A DNA stretch of 64,000 nucleotides from the NCBI RefSeq assembly GCF_900104555.1, contig NZ_FNJU01000006.1, forward strand, positions 92,317-156,316, in the 5' to 3' direction. This document shows, piece after piece, positions 10,653 to 20,388 of the stretch. A program made the position numbers and the translations under genes. The first letter of the stretch is position 1; the number at the start of each line of letters is the position of its first letter. Under the pieces are notes generated by a model, which saw only the letters and a program-made list of their open reading frames with translations, had not been told where the DNA came from and made no database searches. The stretch is from Litchfieldia salsa (GTDB lineage: Bacteria; Bacillota; Bacilli; Bacillales; Bacillaceae_L).

Positions 10653-10682
10653 TTGCCTTTTGATTTCAAGAAGTGATAGAAT
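10653..10682 (+). promoter_or_regulatory. Candidate promoter of dnaJ
   Basis: TTGCCT (10653-10658), an 18-bp spacer and TAGAAT (10677-10682), starting right at the end of the dispersed repeat and 36 bp before dnaJ. There is no CIRCE here. It would allow dnaJ-prmA-rsmE-mtaB to be expressed independently of HrcA. Confidence 0.5.
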
Positions 10683-10717
10683 AATCTTTATGTGAAAGGA
10701 AGCGGGAGTGGGTATCA

Positions 10718-11848
10718 ATGAGTAAAAGAGATTACTATGAAGTACTCGGGCTTAGTAAAGGGGCGTCAAAGGACGAGGTAAAAAAGGCGTATCGTAAGCT
10801 TTCTAAGAAGTATCATCCTGATATTAATAAAGCGGATGATGCAGCCGATAAATTTAAAGAAGTAAAAGAAGCATATGAGACTTTAAGCGACGATAATAAG
10901 AAAGCACATTATGATCAATTTGGTCACACTGATCCAAATCAAGGGTTTGGCGGATTCGGCGGCGGACAGGACTTTGGTGGCGGCTTTGGTTTTGAAGATA
11001 TCTTCAGTTCAATTTTTGGTGGTGGAACTCGAAGAAGAGATCCTAACGCTCCAAGACAAGGTGCAGACCTTCAGTATACGATGACTTTGGATTTTGAAGA
11101 AGCTGTTTTCGGAAAAGAAGTAGATATTGAAATTCCTAGAGAAGAGACATGTGAGACTTGTGATGGATCTGGGGCAAAGCCTGGTACTAAGCCATCAACA
11201 TGTTCACATTGTAATGGAAGTGGTCAGCTAAATGTAGAGCAAAATACTCCATTCGGCCGTATTGTGAACAGAAGAGTGTGTAACTACTGTAGTGGTACAG
11301 GTAAGAAAATCGAACATAAATGTTCGACTTGTGGTGGTTCAGGAAAAGTAAATAAACGCAAGAAAATCCATGTCAAAATACCAGCGGGTGTTGATGATGG
11401 ACAACAATTACGTGTTTCTGCACAAGGTGAACCTGGCGTAAATGGTGGACCTTCAGGAGATTTATATGTTGTTTTCCAAGTGAGAGGGCATGAGTTCTTT
11501 GAACGTGATGGTGATGATATCTATTGTGAAATGCCATTAACATTTGCTCAAGCTTCACTCGGTGACGAAGTAGAAGTACCAACTCTTCACGGAAAAGTGA
11601 AACTAAAAATTCCTTCTGGCACACAAACAGGAACTAAATTCCGTCTTCGTGGAAAAGGGGTTCCTAATGTAAGAGGATATGGTCAAGGAGATCAACACAT
11701 CCATGTGAGAGTTATTACCCCTACACAACTAACAGAAAAACAGAAACAGCTTATTCGTGAGTTCTCTGACCTTAGTGGACACGGAACCCCAGATGAACAG
11801 CATGATAGCTTTTTTGCGAAGGTAAAAAGAGCCTTTAAAGGCGATTGA
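10718..11848 (+). CDS. dnaJ: Chaperone protein DnaJ (Hsp40)
   Basis: Co-chaperone that delivers substrates to DnaK and stimulates its ATPase. The 376-aa protein has an N-terminal J domain with the HPD motif (KYHPDINKA), a Gly/Phe-rich linker (~75-105), four CxxCxGxG zinc repeats ([32 protein letters not shown]) and the C-terminal substrate-binding region. It is complete. Upstream sit a terminator, a dispersed repeat and a candidate promoter; prmA follows after 46 bp. Confidence 0.98.
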   Translation: MSKRDYYEVLGLSKGASKDEVKKAYRKLSKKYHPDINKADDAADKFKEVKEAYETLSDDNKKAHYDQFGHTDPNQGFGGFGGGQDFGGGFGFEDIFSSIFGGGTRRRDPNAPRQGADLQYTMTLDFEEAVFGKEVDIEIPREETCETCDGSGAKPGTKPSTCSHCNGSGQLNVEQNTPFGRIVNRRVCNYCSGTGKKIEHKCSTCGGSGKVNKRKKIHVKIPAGVDDGQQLRVSAQGEPGVNGGPSGDLYVVFQVRGHEFFERDGDDIYCEMPLTFAQASLGDEVEVPTLHGKVKLKIPSGTQTGTKFRLRGKGVPNVRGYGQGDQHIHVRVITPTQLTEKQKQLIREFSDLSGHGTPDEQHDSFFAKVKRAFKGD

Positions 11849-11894
11849 TAAGAGCATAATCTGAAAAATAAATATCAGTATTGGAGTTGGTAGT

Positions 11895-12833
11895 ATGAAG
11901 TGGTCTGAACTTAGCATTCACACGACACAAGAAGCGGTGGAACCGATCTCAAATATTTTACATGAAGCAGGTGCTAGTGGTGTCGTCATCGAAGATCCGT
12001 TTGATTTAACAAAAGAACGTGAACAGGTTTTCGGTGAAATCTACCAACTCAATCCTGATGATTATCCAATTGAAGGAGTTATTGTAAAGGCCTATTTACC
12101 TGTAAATAGTTTCTTAGGTGAGACGGTTGATGCAATTAAAGAGGCAATAAATAATTTACTTCTATTTGATATTGATTTAGGACACAACGAGATTAATATA
12201 AGTGAAGTAAATGAAGAAGAATGGGCAACTGCTTGGAAAAAATACTATAATCCCGTGAAAATTTCCGAGAAATTCACCATTGTTCCAACATGGGAAACAT
12301 ATGAGCCGGTTAGTAGTGACGAACTAATTATCGAGTTAGACCCAGGAATGGCCTTTGGCACTGGAACTCATCCAACAACTGTCATGTGTATTCAAGCACT
12401 TGAAAGAACAGTATCTAAGGGTGATAAAGTAATTGATGTAGGGACAGGTTCAGGAATCTTAAGTATTGCTGCAGCGCAATTAGAAGCTGAAACTGTAAAA
12501 GCATTTGACCTTGATCCAGTGGCTGTCGATAGTGCTCGTTTAAACGTGAAATTAAATAAAGTACAAGAGCGGGTAACTGTTACTCAAAATAACTTGCTAG
12601 ATCATGTTGAAGGACCTGTTGATTTAGTTGTAGCTAATATATTAGCAGAAATCATTGTTCGCTTTACTGATCAAGCTGCAAGCATCTTAAAGCCTAATGG
12701 GTATTTCATTACATCAGGAATCATCAATACAAAGAAAAATGAAGTGAAAGAACGTTTATCTGCTTCTGGCTTTGAAATTGAAGAAACGTTAGTAATGGAA
12801 GATTGGGTTGCATTTATTGCAAAGAAGGTATAA
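11895..12833 (+). CDS. prmA: Ribosomal protein L11 methyltransferase
   Basis: SAM-dependent class I methyltransferase that trimethylates ribosomal protein L11. The 312-aa product has the substrate-binding N-terminal domain, motif [19 protein letters not shown], the acidic loop [15 protein letters not shown], and [12 protein letters not shown], the family's NxxA-type motif. [12 protein letters not shown] precedes motif I as in all PrmA. The order dnaJ-prmA-rsmE-mtaB is conserved in Bacillus. Confidence 0.96.
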   Translation: MKWSELSIHTTQEAVEPISNILHEAGASGVVIEDPFDLTKEREQVFGEIYQLNPDDYPIEGVIVKAYLPVNSFLGETVDAIKEAINNLLLFDIDLGHNEINISEVNEEEWATAWKKYYNPVKISEKFTIVPTWETYEPVSSDELIIELDPGMAFGTGTHPTTVMCIQALERTVSKGDKVIDVGTGSGILSIAAAQLEAETVKAFDLDPVAVDSARLNVKLNKVQERVTVTQNNLLDHVEGPVDLVVANILAEIIVRFTDQAASILKPNGYFITSGIINTKKNEVKERLSASGFEIEETLVMEDWVAFIAKKV

Positions 12834-12872
12834 TTCTCTTTCTAAAATCAATCTTCAGGTGGTGAATCACTT

Positions 12873-13622
12873 TTGCAAAGGTATTTTATAAATGAAATAA
12901 CTGAAGAGCAAAAAGCGATGATTATGGGCGATGATTTTCATCATATCGTTCGAGTTATGCGAATGGAAGTGGGAGATCACTTTATTTGCTGTGACAGTAA
13001 AGGTAAGCAGGCGCAATGTGAGATAACTGAAATTACCAATGATATGATTTTAGCTAGTGTTGTAGAATGGATAGAGACACAAACTGAATTGCCAATTACT
13101 GTTTCAATAGCAAGTGGGTTGCCTAAAGGGGATAAACTCGAATATGTTATACAAAAAGGGACAGAGCTAGGTGCCAACGAGTTTGTCCCTTTTATTGCTG
13201 CCCGCTCCATTGTGAAATGGGATGAGAAAAAGGGAGCAAAAAAGGTAGAGCGTTGGAATAAAATTGCAAAAGAAGCGGCAGAGCAATCACATCGTTCTGT
13301 CGTTCCGGTGATCCCTTCGCCAAAAAGGTTTAATGAATTGATTTCTTATAGTGATGGTTTTGATTATAAAGTTATCGCCTATGAAGAGGAAGCAAAACGA
13401 GGAGAAAAATCTGCGCTAGCTTCTATTTTTAACAAGCTTACAGTAGGGGATTCACTTTTGGTTGTAATAGGGCCTGAAGGTGGATTGACTGAAAAAGAGG
13501 TGTCAGAGCTTCAAGATCACGGTTTCGTTTCTTGTAGTTTTGGGCCGAGAATATTAAGGACAGAAACAGCACCTCTATATGTCCTTTCCGCTGTGTCCTA
13601 TCATTTTGAATTAGCGAGGTGA
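12873..13622 (+). CDS. rsmE: 16S rRNA m3U1498 methyltransferase RsmE
   Basis: SPOUT-class enzyme that N3-methylates U1498 of 16S rRNA. The 249-aa product has an N-terminal PUA-like domain with DDFHHIVRVMRM, then the SPOUT domain with VIQKGTELGANEFVPF, VVIGPEGGLTEKEV and LGPRILRTETA-like SFGPRILRTETAPLYVLSAVSY at the trefoil-knot SAM site. It starts with TTG (12873) after GGTGGTG. mtaB begins five bases after its stop. Confidence 0.95.
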   Translation: MQRYFINEITEEQKAMIMGDDFHHIVRVMRMEVGDHFICCDSKGKQAQCEITEITNDMILASVVEWIETQTELPITVSIASGLPKGDKLEYVIQKGTELGANEFVPFIAARSIVKWDEKKGAKKVERWNKIAKEAAEQSHRSVVPVIPSPKRFNELISYSDGFDYKVIAYEEEAKRGEKSALASIFNKLTVGDSLLVVIGPEGGLTEKEVSELQDHGFVSCSFGPRILRTETAPLYVLSAVSYHFELAR

Positions 13623-13627
13623 AAGTT

Positions 13628-15004
13628 ATGCCTATCGTTGCGTTTCATACATTAGGTTGTAAAGTGAATCATTATGAAACAGAAGCTATCTGGCAGCTTT
13701 TTAAAGAGCAAGGTTATGAGCGTTCAGAGTTTGAAAGTACTGCTGACGTTTATGTAATAAATACATGTACTGTAACAAATACAGGAGATAAAAAGAGTCG
13801 TCAGGTGATTCGTAGAGCTATTCGTAAAAATCCTGATGCGGTAATTTGTGTGACTGGTTGTTATGCACAAACTTCTCCTGCTGAAATTATGGCAATTCCT
13901 GGTGTTGATGTTGTCGTTGGAACTCAGGATCGAGTTAAAATGCTCGATTATATTGAGCAATTTAAAGAAGAGCGTCAGCCTATTAATGCAGTTGGTAATA
14001 TTATGAAAGCACGACTATATGAAGAACTTGATGTTCCTTCATTTACAGATCGTACCCGTGCATCACTAAAGATACAAGAAGGGTGTAATAATTTCTGTAC
14101 GTTCTGTATTATTCCATGGGCACGTGGATTAATGCGTTCAAGAGATCCGAAGGAAGTGATTAACCAAGCTCAATCTTTGGTTAATGCTGGATATAAAGAA
14201 ATCGTTCTAACTGGTATTCATACAGGTGGATATGGTGAAGACATGAAGGACTACAATTTAGCAGCCCTTCTGCGAGATCTTGAGCTGCAAGTGCATGGAC
14301 TCAAACGAATCCGTATTTCTTCGATTGAGGCTAGTCAAATTACCGATGAAGTTATTGAAGTGTTAAACAACTCTAAGAAGGTAGTTAGACACTTACACAT
14401 CCCTCTTCAATCAGGCTCGGACACTGTTTTAAAACGCATGCGTCGTAAATATACAATGGAGCACTTTGGAGAGCGTTTGGACCGGTTGAAAGAAGCATTA
14501 CCAGGGCTAGCGGTAACATCAGACGTTATTGTAGGGTTCCCAGGGGAAACTGACGAAGAGTTCATGGAGACTTATAACTTTATTAAGAAGCATCAATTCT
14601 CTGAATTACACGTATTTCCTTATTCCAAGCGTACGGGAACACCTGCTGCACGGATGGAAGATCAAGTTGATGAGGAAGTTAAAAATGAACGAGTGCATCG
14701 ACTAATTGCATTATCTGATCAATTGGCGAAAGAATATGCATCACAATTTGAATCCGAAGTTCTTGAAGTTATCCCGGAAGAAGAGTACAAACAAGACGGA
14801 GTTGCAGTGCCAGGGATGTATATTGGTTACTCTGATAACTATTTAAAGGTTATATTCCCGGCTTCTGAAGAATTAATTGGTAAGATTGTTAAGGTAAAAC
14901 TAACTAAAGTAGGTTATCCATACAATGAAGGTCAATTTGTTCGTGTGTTAGAAGATCAGGCTGGCATAGTACTTGATGACAATAAAGTGAAATTAAGTTC
15001 ATAA
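13628..15004 (+). CDS. mtaB: tRNA t6A37 methylthiotransferase MtaB
   Basis: Radical SAM enzyme converting t6A37 to ms2t6A37 in tRNAs reading ANN codons. The 458-aa product has the N-terminal UPF0004 domain (FHTLGCKVNHYETEA, NTCTVTNTGDKKSRQ, VTGCYAQ) with its three cluster cysteines. The radical SAM core has CNNFCTFC, and a C-terminal TRAM-like domain follows. ATG 13628 lies six bases after GAGGTG; GTG 13619 overlaps the Shine-Dalgarno and the rsmE stop. A terminator follows. Confidence 0.96.
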   Translation: MPIVAFHTLGCKVNHYETEAIWQLFKEQGYERSEFESTADVYVINTCTVTNTGDKKSRQVIRRAIRKNPDAVICVTGCYAQTSPAEIMAIPGVDVVVGTQDRVKMLDYIEQFKEERQPINAVGNIMKARLYEELDVPSFTDRTRASLKIQEGCNNFCTFCIIPWARGLMRSRDPKEVINQAQSLVNAGYKEIVLTGIHTGGYGEDMKDYNLAALLRDLELQVHGLKRIRISSIEASQITDEVIEVLNNSKKVVRHLHIPLQSGSDTVLKRMRRKYTMEHFGERLDRLKEALPGLAVTSDVIVGFPGETDEEFMETYNFIKKHQFSELHVFPYSKRTGTPAARMEDQVDEEVKNERVHRLIALSDQLAKEYASQFESEVLEVIPEEEYKQDGVAVPGMYIGYSDNYLKVIFPASEELIGKIVKVKLTKVGYPYNEGQFVRVLEDQAGIVLDDNKVKLSS

Positions 15005-15013
15005 TCTTTACGG

Positions 15014-15044
15014 AAGGATGGCTGTAAATCAGTCATCCTTTTAT
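15014..15044 (+). terminator. Terminator after mtaB
   Basis: AAGGATGGCTG and CAGTCATCCTT form an 11-bp stem with one mismatch (loop TAAAT), followed by TTTTAT. It ends the dnaJ-prmA-rsmE-mtaB run. Confidence 0.8.
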
Positions 15045-15150
15045 AATGGTTGAAAATAATTGTTGCTTTTTGCATACACTATATGTGGAATAGAGATATA
15101 AACAGTGTTATGATATAGAGGTACGTACAACTAAAAAAGGAGTTATACAT

Positions 15151-15825
15151 ATGAATTCAACTGAAATTGCAAAAACCATTGACCACACGGCATTAAAAGC
15201 GGATACAACAAAGGAACAAATTATTGAGTTATGTAAGGAAGCAAAGGAATATCAGTTTGCCTCTGTTTGTGTGAATCCAACATGGGTTGAAACAGCTGCG
15301 GATTTATTAAAAGGAACTGAAGTGAAAGTATGTACAGTTATTGGTTTTCCATTGGGTGCAAATACACCAGAAACGAAAGCGTTTGAAACAAAGGATGCGA
15401 TTGCAAAAGGTGCAACAGAAGTAGATATGGTAATCAATATTGGTGCTTTGAAGGATAAAAATGATGAGCTTGTAGAACGAGATATTCGTGCAGTTGTTGA
15501 GGCTGCAAAAGGGCAAGCGTTAACAAAAGTGATTATAGAGACTAGCCTATTATCTGAAGAAGAAAAGGTTAGAGCTTGTGAACTTGCGGTAAAAGCAGGA
15601 ACTGACTTTGTGAAAACTTCAACTGGTTTTTCAACAGGGGGAGCAACGATTGAAGATATTAAATTAATGCGAAAAACAGTTGGTCCTACAATTGGTGTTA
15701 AAGCATCTGGTGGAGTGCGTGATACAAAAGGTGCTGAAGACATGATTGAAGCAGGCGCTACAAGAATTGGTGCAAGTGCGGGTGTGGCAATCCTTAATGG
15801 TTTAACTGCATCAACTGATTATTAA
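15151..15825 (+). CDS. deoC: Deoxyribose-phosphate aldolase
   Basis: Class I aldolase cleaving 2-deoxyribose-5-phosphate to glyceraldehyde-3-phosphate and acetaldehyde in deoxynucleoside catabolism. The 224-aa TIM barrel shows [41 protein letters not shown], the Schiff-base lysine in [15 protein letters not shown] and the second catalytic lysine in VKASGGVR. It is bounded by terminators, so monocistronic. In B. subtilis deoC lies elsewhere in a deo operon; this position next to mtaB is, as I recall, shared with other Bacillaceae. No deoR or nupC partner is in the window, though cdd is at 26822. Confidence 0.97.
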   Translation: MNSTEIAKTIDHTALKADTTKEQIIELCKEAKEYQFASVCVNPTWVETAADLLKGTEVKVCTVIGFPLGANTPETKAFETKDAIAKGATEVDMVINIGALKDKNDELVERDIRAVVEAAKGQALTKVIIETSLLSEEEKVRACELAVKAGTDFVKTSTGFSTGGATIEDIKLMRKTVGPTIGVKASGGVRDTKGAEDMIEAGATRIGASAGVAILNGLTASTDY

Positions 15826-15844
15826 AACTATTTTATTGTTCAAA

Positions 15845-15876
15845 AAGAAACTCCACAAATGTAGTGGAGTTTTTTC
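15845..15876. terminator. Bidirectional terminator between deoC and yqeW
   Basis: AAACTCCAC (15848-15856) pairs with GTGGAGTTT (15864-15872). T-runs on the plus side and A-runs on the left allow termination of both convergent genes. Confidence 0.85.
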
Positions 15877-15884
15877 TTTATTGT

Positions 15885-16814
15885 TTAAGCTTTTCTCGTG
15901 TGGAGCCTTATAATAAATGTAGCCAATAAGCCAGTAAATGGAAGTGCGATTAGAGAAGTTAACACATTAAAAATCAAACTAACATGTGCTAATTGAATGT
16001 CTGGTACAGAGGTCATCATAACAGCGACAGCACCTAAACTTTTAATAAAAGGGTAAAATAATGCTACACCTAAAATATTGATCCAAATGTGAGCATATGC
16101 TGCGAGCTTTGCTTCTTGTGTTGAACCAAGGCTTGCAAGAAATGCAGTAATACAAGTTCCTATATTTGCTCCTAATATAATCGCGATTCCTGCATGCAAA
16201 GATAGTAGATGCTCATTCATGAATCCCATTATGATTCCTGTTGTTGCACTACTAGATTGTATTATTGCTGTTAAAAGAGTACCCAATCCAATTCCTATTA
16301 AACCATGATTGTTAGTGTATTCAAAAAAGGAATGAATGGATGGATACAAAGATAAAGGGTGGGCAAGTTGTTCAAAGCCATTCATGGAGACGAATAAACA
16401 TCCTAAACCGAATAAAAGAGCACCGAGACTAAAAACTTGTTGGTGTCTAACAAATAAACATAAAAAGCCGATAAAAAGAAATGGTATAATGGCTTCGTAA
16501 ATATCTATAGTTATCAATTCAGTTGTAAAAGTCGTGCCAATGTTTGTCCCTAGAATAATTCCAATCGATTGCTTGAACGTTAAGTAGCCTGTGGCTATAA
16601 GGCCGACAATAATAACCATCACAGCTGAACTGCTTTGAATAATGGCAGTAATGACTGTTCCGGTAATGAGGCCCTTAATTGGGTGATTAGTAAATGTAAT
16701 AAGCCATACCTTTACTTTATCTTGAGATAAATTATATAGTCCTGTCCTCATTACTGTCATTCCGAAAATAAATATCGCAATATACACTGCGAATAAAGAG
16801 ATAATCTCTATCAT
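15885..16814 (-). CDS. yqeW: Na/Pi cotransporter family protein YqeW
   Basis: Integral membrane protein of the PNaS (NptA) family, 309 aa with about eight hydrophobic segments. It contains the two inverted QSSSA repeats of the family (IIQSSSAVMVI and IIQSSSATTGI) and two GANIGT/GTNIGT motifs. It lacks a PhoU-like C-terminal domain, unlike the 52075 paralogue. The second of two adjacent ATGs is chosen because it is seven bases from GAGG. Direction (phosphate import or export) cannot be told from sequence. It is a single gene on the minus strand. Confidence 0.88.
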   Translation of the reverse strand: MIEIISLFAVYIAIFIFGMTVMRTGLYNLSQDKVKVWLITFTNHPIKGLITGTVITAIIQSSSAVMVIIVGLIATGYLTFKQSIGIILGTNIGTTFTTELITIDIYEAIIPFLFIGFLCLFVRHQQVFSLGALLFGLGCLFVSMNGFEQLAHPLSLYPSIHSFFEYTNNHGLIGIGLGTLLTAIIQSSSATTGIIMGFMNEHLLSLHAGIAIILGANIGTCITAFLASLGSTQEAKLAAYAHIWINILGVALFYPFIKSLGAVAVMMTSVPDIQLAHVSLIFNVLTSLIALPFTGLLATFIIRLHTRKA

Positions 16815-16957
16815 CATATCACCTCGTCCATCTATTCCTAATTTACTCTTAAGACAATTGTATGGACAAGATTAAAAATACATGACTGAATATTTTAGAG
16901 CCGGAAAATAATTTTGAAAAAATTTATCGGATTATGAATTGTTTCATATAAATACGG

Positions 16958-16986
16958 TTGACCAGACTTTCTTGTTATATTATAAT
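16958..16986 (+). promoter_or_regulatory. Sigma-A promoter of rpsU-yqeY
   Basis: TTGACC (16958-16963), a 17-bp spacer and a perfect TATAAT (16981-16986). This leaves a ~105-base untranslated leader before rpsU, in which I saw no strong hairpin. The rest of 16818-16957 shows no feature. Confidence 0.8.
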
Positions 16987-17096
16987 TGCAAAGTACATGT
17001 TTATTTTTATATCAAAAGTTGGAAAATGATTAAAAATAGGACTTAAAACATGTTTATTAAGACGTTTAGTGGTTGTTTTGGAGGGAGGGAAATAGA

Positions 17097-17270
17097 ATGT
17101 CAAAAACGGTCGTTCGTAAAAACGAATCGCTTGAAGACGCTCTTCGCCGCTTCAAACGTACGGTATCAAAGTCTGGTACTATACAAGAAGCAAGAAAGCG
17201 CGAATTCTATGAAAAGCCTAGCGTAAAGCGCAAGAAGAAGTCTGAGGCAGCAAGAAAGCGCAAATTCTAA
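17097..17270 (+). CDS. rpsU: 30S ribosomal protein S21
   Basis: Small basic ribosomal protein (57 aa) next to the 3' end of 16S rRNA, needed for translation initiation. [20 protein letters not shown] and the Lys/Arg-rich C-terminus ([12 protein letters not shown]) are typical. The ATG at 17097 is preceded by GGAGGGAGGG; an ATG at 17073 in frame is not supported. Promoter at 16958. yqeY follows after 16 bp in the same unit. Confidence 0.97.
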   Translation: MSKTVVRKNESLEDALRRFKRTVSKSGTIQEARKREFYEKPSVKRKKKSEAARKRKF

Positions 17271-17286
17271 TAAGAGGGTGTAGTTT

Positions 17287-17730
17287 ATGAGTCTTCTTGA
17301 GCGTTTGAACCATGATATGAAACAAGCGATGAAGAATAAAGAAAAAGACAAACTTTCTGTGATTCGGATGGTTAAAGCATCTATTCAAAATGAACAGATT
17401 AAGCTTAGCCAAGATTTATCTGAAGAACAAGAATTAACTGTCCTAACTCGTGAATTAAAGCAACGTAAGGATTCCCTCCAAGAATTTAATAGCGCCGGTC
17501 GTCAAGACCTTGTTAATAAAATTCAGTCTGAAATTGAAATTCTAGAAGTGTACATGCCCGTTCAACTGAGTGAAGAAGAACTATTGAAAATTGTTAATGA
17601 AACAATCTCAGAAGTGAATGCTTCGTCTAAGGCTGAAATGGGAAAGGTAATGGGAGCCATCATGCCGAAGATTAAAGGAAAAGCAGATGGTACACTTGTT
17701 AATAAACTTGTACTTCAGCAACTTTCATAA
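17287..17730 (+). CDS. yqeY: GatB/YqeY domain-containing protein
   Basis: 147-aa protein of the YqeY family, related to the C-terminal tRNA-binding domain of GatB and found with tRNA amidotransferases. Its exact role is not established. The sequence shows the expected helical organisation: [18 protein letters not shown], then [18 protein letters not shown], and the C-terminal [17 protein letters not shown] block. It is cotranscribed with rpsU and ended by a terminator. Confidence 0.93.
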   Translation: MSLLERLNHDMKQAMKNKEKDKLSVIRMVKASIQNEQIKLSQDLSEEQELTVLTRELKQRKDSLQEFNSAGRQDLVNKIQSEIEILEVYMPVQLSEEELLKIVNETISEVNASSKAEMGKVMGAIMPKIKGKADGTLVNKLVLQQLS

Positions 17731-17762
17731 AAAAACACCTTACTCTGTAGGGTGTTTTTTTA
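17731..17762 (+). terminator. Terminator after yqeY
   Basis: AAAAACACC and GGTGTTTTTTT form the stem around TTACTCTGTAG, starting at the yqeY stop. Confidence 0.85.
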
Positions 17763-17838
17763 TTTAATTCTATTTTAAAGGTTGTTTTTCCACCTAAAAC
17801 GAAAAAATAAGTGAATAAAAATATTTATTTTTAAATTT

Positions 17839-17864
17839 TGAAACTAAACTCATTCTATTTCGTA
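17839..17864 (+). promoter_or_regulatory. Sigma-W promoter of the yqeZ-floA-yqfB operon
   Basis: TGAAAC (17839-17844), exactly 16 bases, CGTA (17861-17864). This is a perfect match to the sigma-W consensus. The orthologous yqeZ-yqfA-yqfB operon of B. subtilis is a known sigma-W target. It predicts induction by cell-envelope stress. Confidence 0.92.
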
Positions 17865-17920
17865 TTACTTTACATAAACGGAAAATAATATAATCAAATA
17901 GATGTAGAAGGGGGGAAGGA

Positions 17921-19285
17921 ATGATGGCAAACAAAAACAAGTTTAGAAAAAATCAACTAAGAATGGGCAGGCTGTCTTTTTATTTGTTTTTACTGTTTTT
18001 AGCATTAATTTTAGCTTTTGTACCTGACAAAGGGCAGACTAACACAAATGGAGAACTTGTATACGTTATTCCTGTTAAAGATGCAGTGGAAAAAGGATTG
18101 TTTGCTTTTTTAGATCGATCCATTTCTGAAGCAGAAGAGAATCATGCGAGCTTAATCGTATTAGAAATTCATACTCCTGGTGGTGCTGTTGATGCAGCAA
18201 CAAATATCGGAAAGCGTATCCGTGATTCAGATACACCGATCATTGCCTTTATTCATACAGATGCTCTATCCGCAGGGGCATACATTGCATTAAATACTGA
18301 TGAAATCTATATGACTAGAAATGGTCGGATGGGTGCTGCCGCTGTGATAACTGGTGATGGCAATGCTGCTGATGATAAAGCAACCTCAGCATGGCTAGCT
18401 GCAATGAGAACAGCAGCTGAACACAATGGTAGAGATGTGAATTACGCATTAGCGATGGCTGATAAGGAAATAAATCTTCCAGATGTTGATGCACCAAAGG
18501 GAAAGTTATTAACCTTAACAGCAGAGCAGGCACTTAGGGTTGGCTATGCAGAAGGAATTGCAGATGACCGTACTGAATTATTAACTCAACTAGGTTATCA
18601 AGATGCAGCAGTAGAAGTAATGGAAGTTAGTTTTGCCGAAAAGTTGGCAAGATTTATCACACATCCTATTGTGGTTCCAATCTTACTTTCGATTGGTAGC
18701 TTAGGACTTGTGTTAGAATTGTACTCACCAGGCTTTGGTATCCCAGGTATTATGGGGGCTTCCTCACTGGTCCTGTTTTTCTTTGGTCACATGGTTGCAG
18801 GACTTGCAGGGATGGAGACACTTATTCTATTCATTGTTGGGATAGTTCTAATCTTACTGGAATTTGTCGTACCAGGTGGTGTACTTGGTTTTCTAGGCTT
18901 AGGTGCGATTATTACTAGTATGTTTTTAGCTACAGATGATGTAGGGCATATGGCGCTTTCGTTATTAATTTCTTTTAGTATTACAATTGTTGTGTCCATC
19001 ATTCTATTTAAAGTGTTTGGTAAAAAAATGAGAATCCTAAGAAAAATTGTTTTAAGTGACTCAACAAACACTGAAAGTGGATATATATCAAATGTAAATC
19101 GAGTAGAGTTAATTGGTAAGGAAGGTTTTGCTCTAACAACATTAAGACCTTCTGGTACAGCCTTAATTAACAACGAACGAGTTGATGTTGTCACTGAAGG
19201 TGGTTATATTGAACAAAATAAAAAGGTTGTTGTAATTAAGACAGAAGGTACACGAATTATTGTAAGAGAAGTAGTTGAATCGTAA
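17921..19285 (+). CDS. yqeZ: NfeD-type membrane serine protease-like protein (YqeZ)
   Basis: Partner of the flotillin FloA in membrane homeostasis and antimicrobial resistance. The 454-aa protein has an N-terminal signal or anchor (~15-35) and a ClpP/crotonase-fold protease-like domain with HTPGGAVDAATNIGKRI and the serine-bearing DALSAGAYIALNTDEIYMT. Four to five transmembrane segments follow (~245-370), then a C-terminal OB-fold NfeD domain. GGGGG precedes ATG 17921 by five bases and ATG 17924 by eight; either may be used. The sigma-W promoter lies 57 bp upstream. First gene of the operon. Confidence 0.92.
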   Translation: MMANKNKFRKNQLRMGRLSFYLFLLFLALILAFVPDKGQTNTNGELVYVIPVKDAVEKGLFAFLDRSISEAEENHASLIVLEIHTPGGAVDAATNIGKRIRDSDTPIIAFIHTDALSAGAYIALNTDEIYMTRNGRMGAAAVITGDGNAADDKATSAWLAAMRTAAEHNGRDVNYALAMADKEINLPDVDAPKGKLLTLTAEQALRVGYAEGIADDRTELLTQLGYQDAAVEVMEVSFAEKLARFITHPIVVPILLSIGSLGLVLELYSPGFGIPGIMGASSLVLFFFGHMVAGLAGMETLILFIVGIVLILLEFVVPGGVLGFLGLGAIITSMFLATDDVGHMALSLLISFSITIVVSIILFKVFGKKMRILRKIVLSDSTNTESGYISNVNRVELIGKEGFALTTLRPSGTALINNERVDVVTEGGYIEQNKKVVVIKTEGTRIIVREVVES

Positions 19286-19292
19286 AAAGAGT

Positions 19293-19316
19293 CCTTTATG
19301 GATGTTGTCCATAATT
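19293..19316 (+). other. Small stem-loop between yqeZ and floA
   Basis: TTATGGA and TCCATAA flank a five-base loop, with no T-run. It might stabilise or delimit the floA message. Visible structure only. Confidence 0.4.
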
Positions 19317-19339
19317 GAACTTAAGGAGGAAAAAAATAA

Positions 19340-20332
19340 ATGATCGCACCAGAAGCAATTTTCACATTATTATTAGTAGGTCTATCCATCATTATCATAG
19401 CTGTGTTCTTTACATTTGTACCAGTTATGCTTTGGATTTCAGCGCTAGCAGCAGGAGTCAAAGTAAGTATCTTAACATTAATTGGGATGAGATTACGTCG
19501 TGTTATTCCGAGTAGAGTAGTAAACCCTCTAATTAAAGCTGTTAAAGCAGGACTCAATGTTAATACGAACCAATTAGAGAGTCATTATTTAGCTGGAGGT
19601 AATGTAGACAGAGTTGTTAATGCGTTGATTGCAGCGCATCGTGCAAATATCGAGTTATCTTTTGAAAGAGCAGCAGCAATTGACCTTGCAGGTCGTGATG
19701 TTCTGGAAGCAGTTCAAATGAGTGTTAATCCAAAAGTAATTGAAACACCATTTATTGCCGGTGTAGCAATGGATGGAATTGAAGTTAAAGCGAAGGCTCG
19801 TATTACAGTACGTGCAAATATTGAACGTTTAGTCGGGGGTGCTGGAGAAGATACAGTTATTGCCCGTGTTGGTGAGGGGATTGTTAGTACAATTGGTTCT
19901 CAAATTGACCATAAAAAAGTTTTGGAAAATCCTGATATGATTTCACGTACTGTTCTTGCGAAAGGCTTAGATGCTGGAACTGCTTTTGAAATTCTCTCGA
20001 TTGATATTGCTGATATTGATATCGGTAAGAACATTGGTGCAGGACTTCAAACAGATCAAGCTGAAGCAGATAAGAAAATTGCTCAAGCTAAAGCTGAAGA
20101 ACGCCGTGCAATGGCTGTTGCTCAAGAACAAGAAATGATTGCCAGAGTACAGGAAATGAGAGCTAAGGTTGTAGAAGCTGAGGCTGAAGTTCCTTTAGCG
20201 ATGGCTCAAGCACTTAAATCAGGTAATATTGGTGTAATGGATTATATGAACCTAAAGAACATTGAAGCTGATACAGATATGAGAGGTTCTATAGGGAAAA
20301 TAACTGACGATACAGATGATAAACAAAAATAA
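19340..20332 (+). CDS. floA: Flotillin-like protein FloA
   Basis: Scaffold protein of functional membrane microdomains. The 330-aa product has an N-terminal hydrophobic hairpin (~5-48) and an SPFH/PHB-like domain with [31 protein letters not shown]. The C-terminal alanine/glutamate-rich coiled coil (~230-290) contains repeated EA/AK motifs typical of flotillins. The Shine-Dalgarno AAGGAGGA precedes ATG 19340. It lies between yqeZ and yqfB in the sigma-W operon, 54 bp after yqeZ. Confidence 0.96.
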   Translation: MIAPEAIFTLLLVGLSIIIIAVFFTFVPVMLWISALAAGVKVSILTLIGMRLRRVIPSRVVNPLIKAVKAGLNVNTNQLESHYLAGGNVDRVVNALIAAHRANIELSFERAAAIDLAGRDVLEAVQMSVNPKVIETPFIAGVAMDGIEVKAKARITVRANIERLVGGAGEDTVIARVGEGIVSTIGSQIDHKKVLENPDMISRTVLAKGLDAGTAFEILSIDIADIDIGKNIGAGLQTDQAEADKKIAQAKAEERRAMAVAQEQEMIARVQEMRAKVVEAEAEVPLAMAQALKSGNIGVMDYMNLKNIEADTDMRGSIGKITDDTDDKQK

Positions 20333-20356
20333 CATGTGAAGGTTTCCTTCATGTTA
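20331..20356 (+). other. Stem-loop between floA and yqfB
   Basis: AACATGTGAAGG and CCTTCATGTT form a ~10-bp stem with a bulge around TTT. There is no poly-T, so it is more likely a stability or processing element than a terminator. Confidence 0.45.
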
Positions 20357-20388
20357 AACCTCAACCTTGAAAGGAGGTTTACTATTTT

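Noticed and set aside
15252-15743. 163-codon minus-strand ORF inside deoC
   Set aside because: Fully antisense to deoC, whose catalytic motifs are intact; Ser/Thr/Ala-rich composition is an artefact of the codon pattern.
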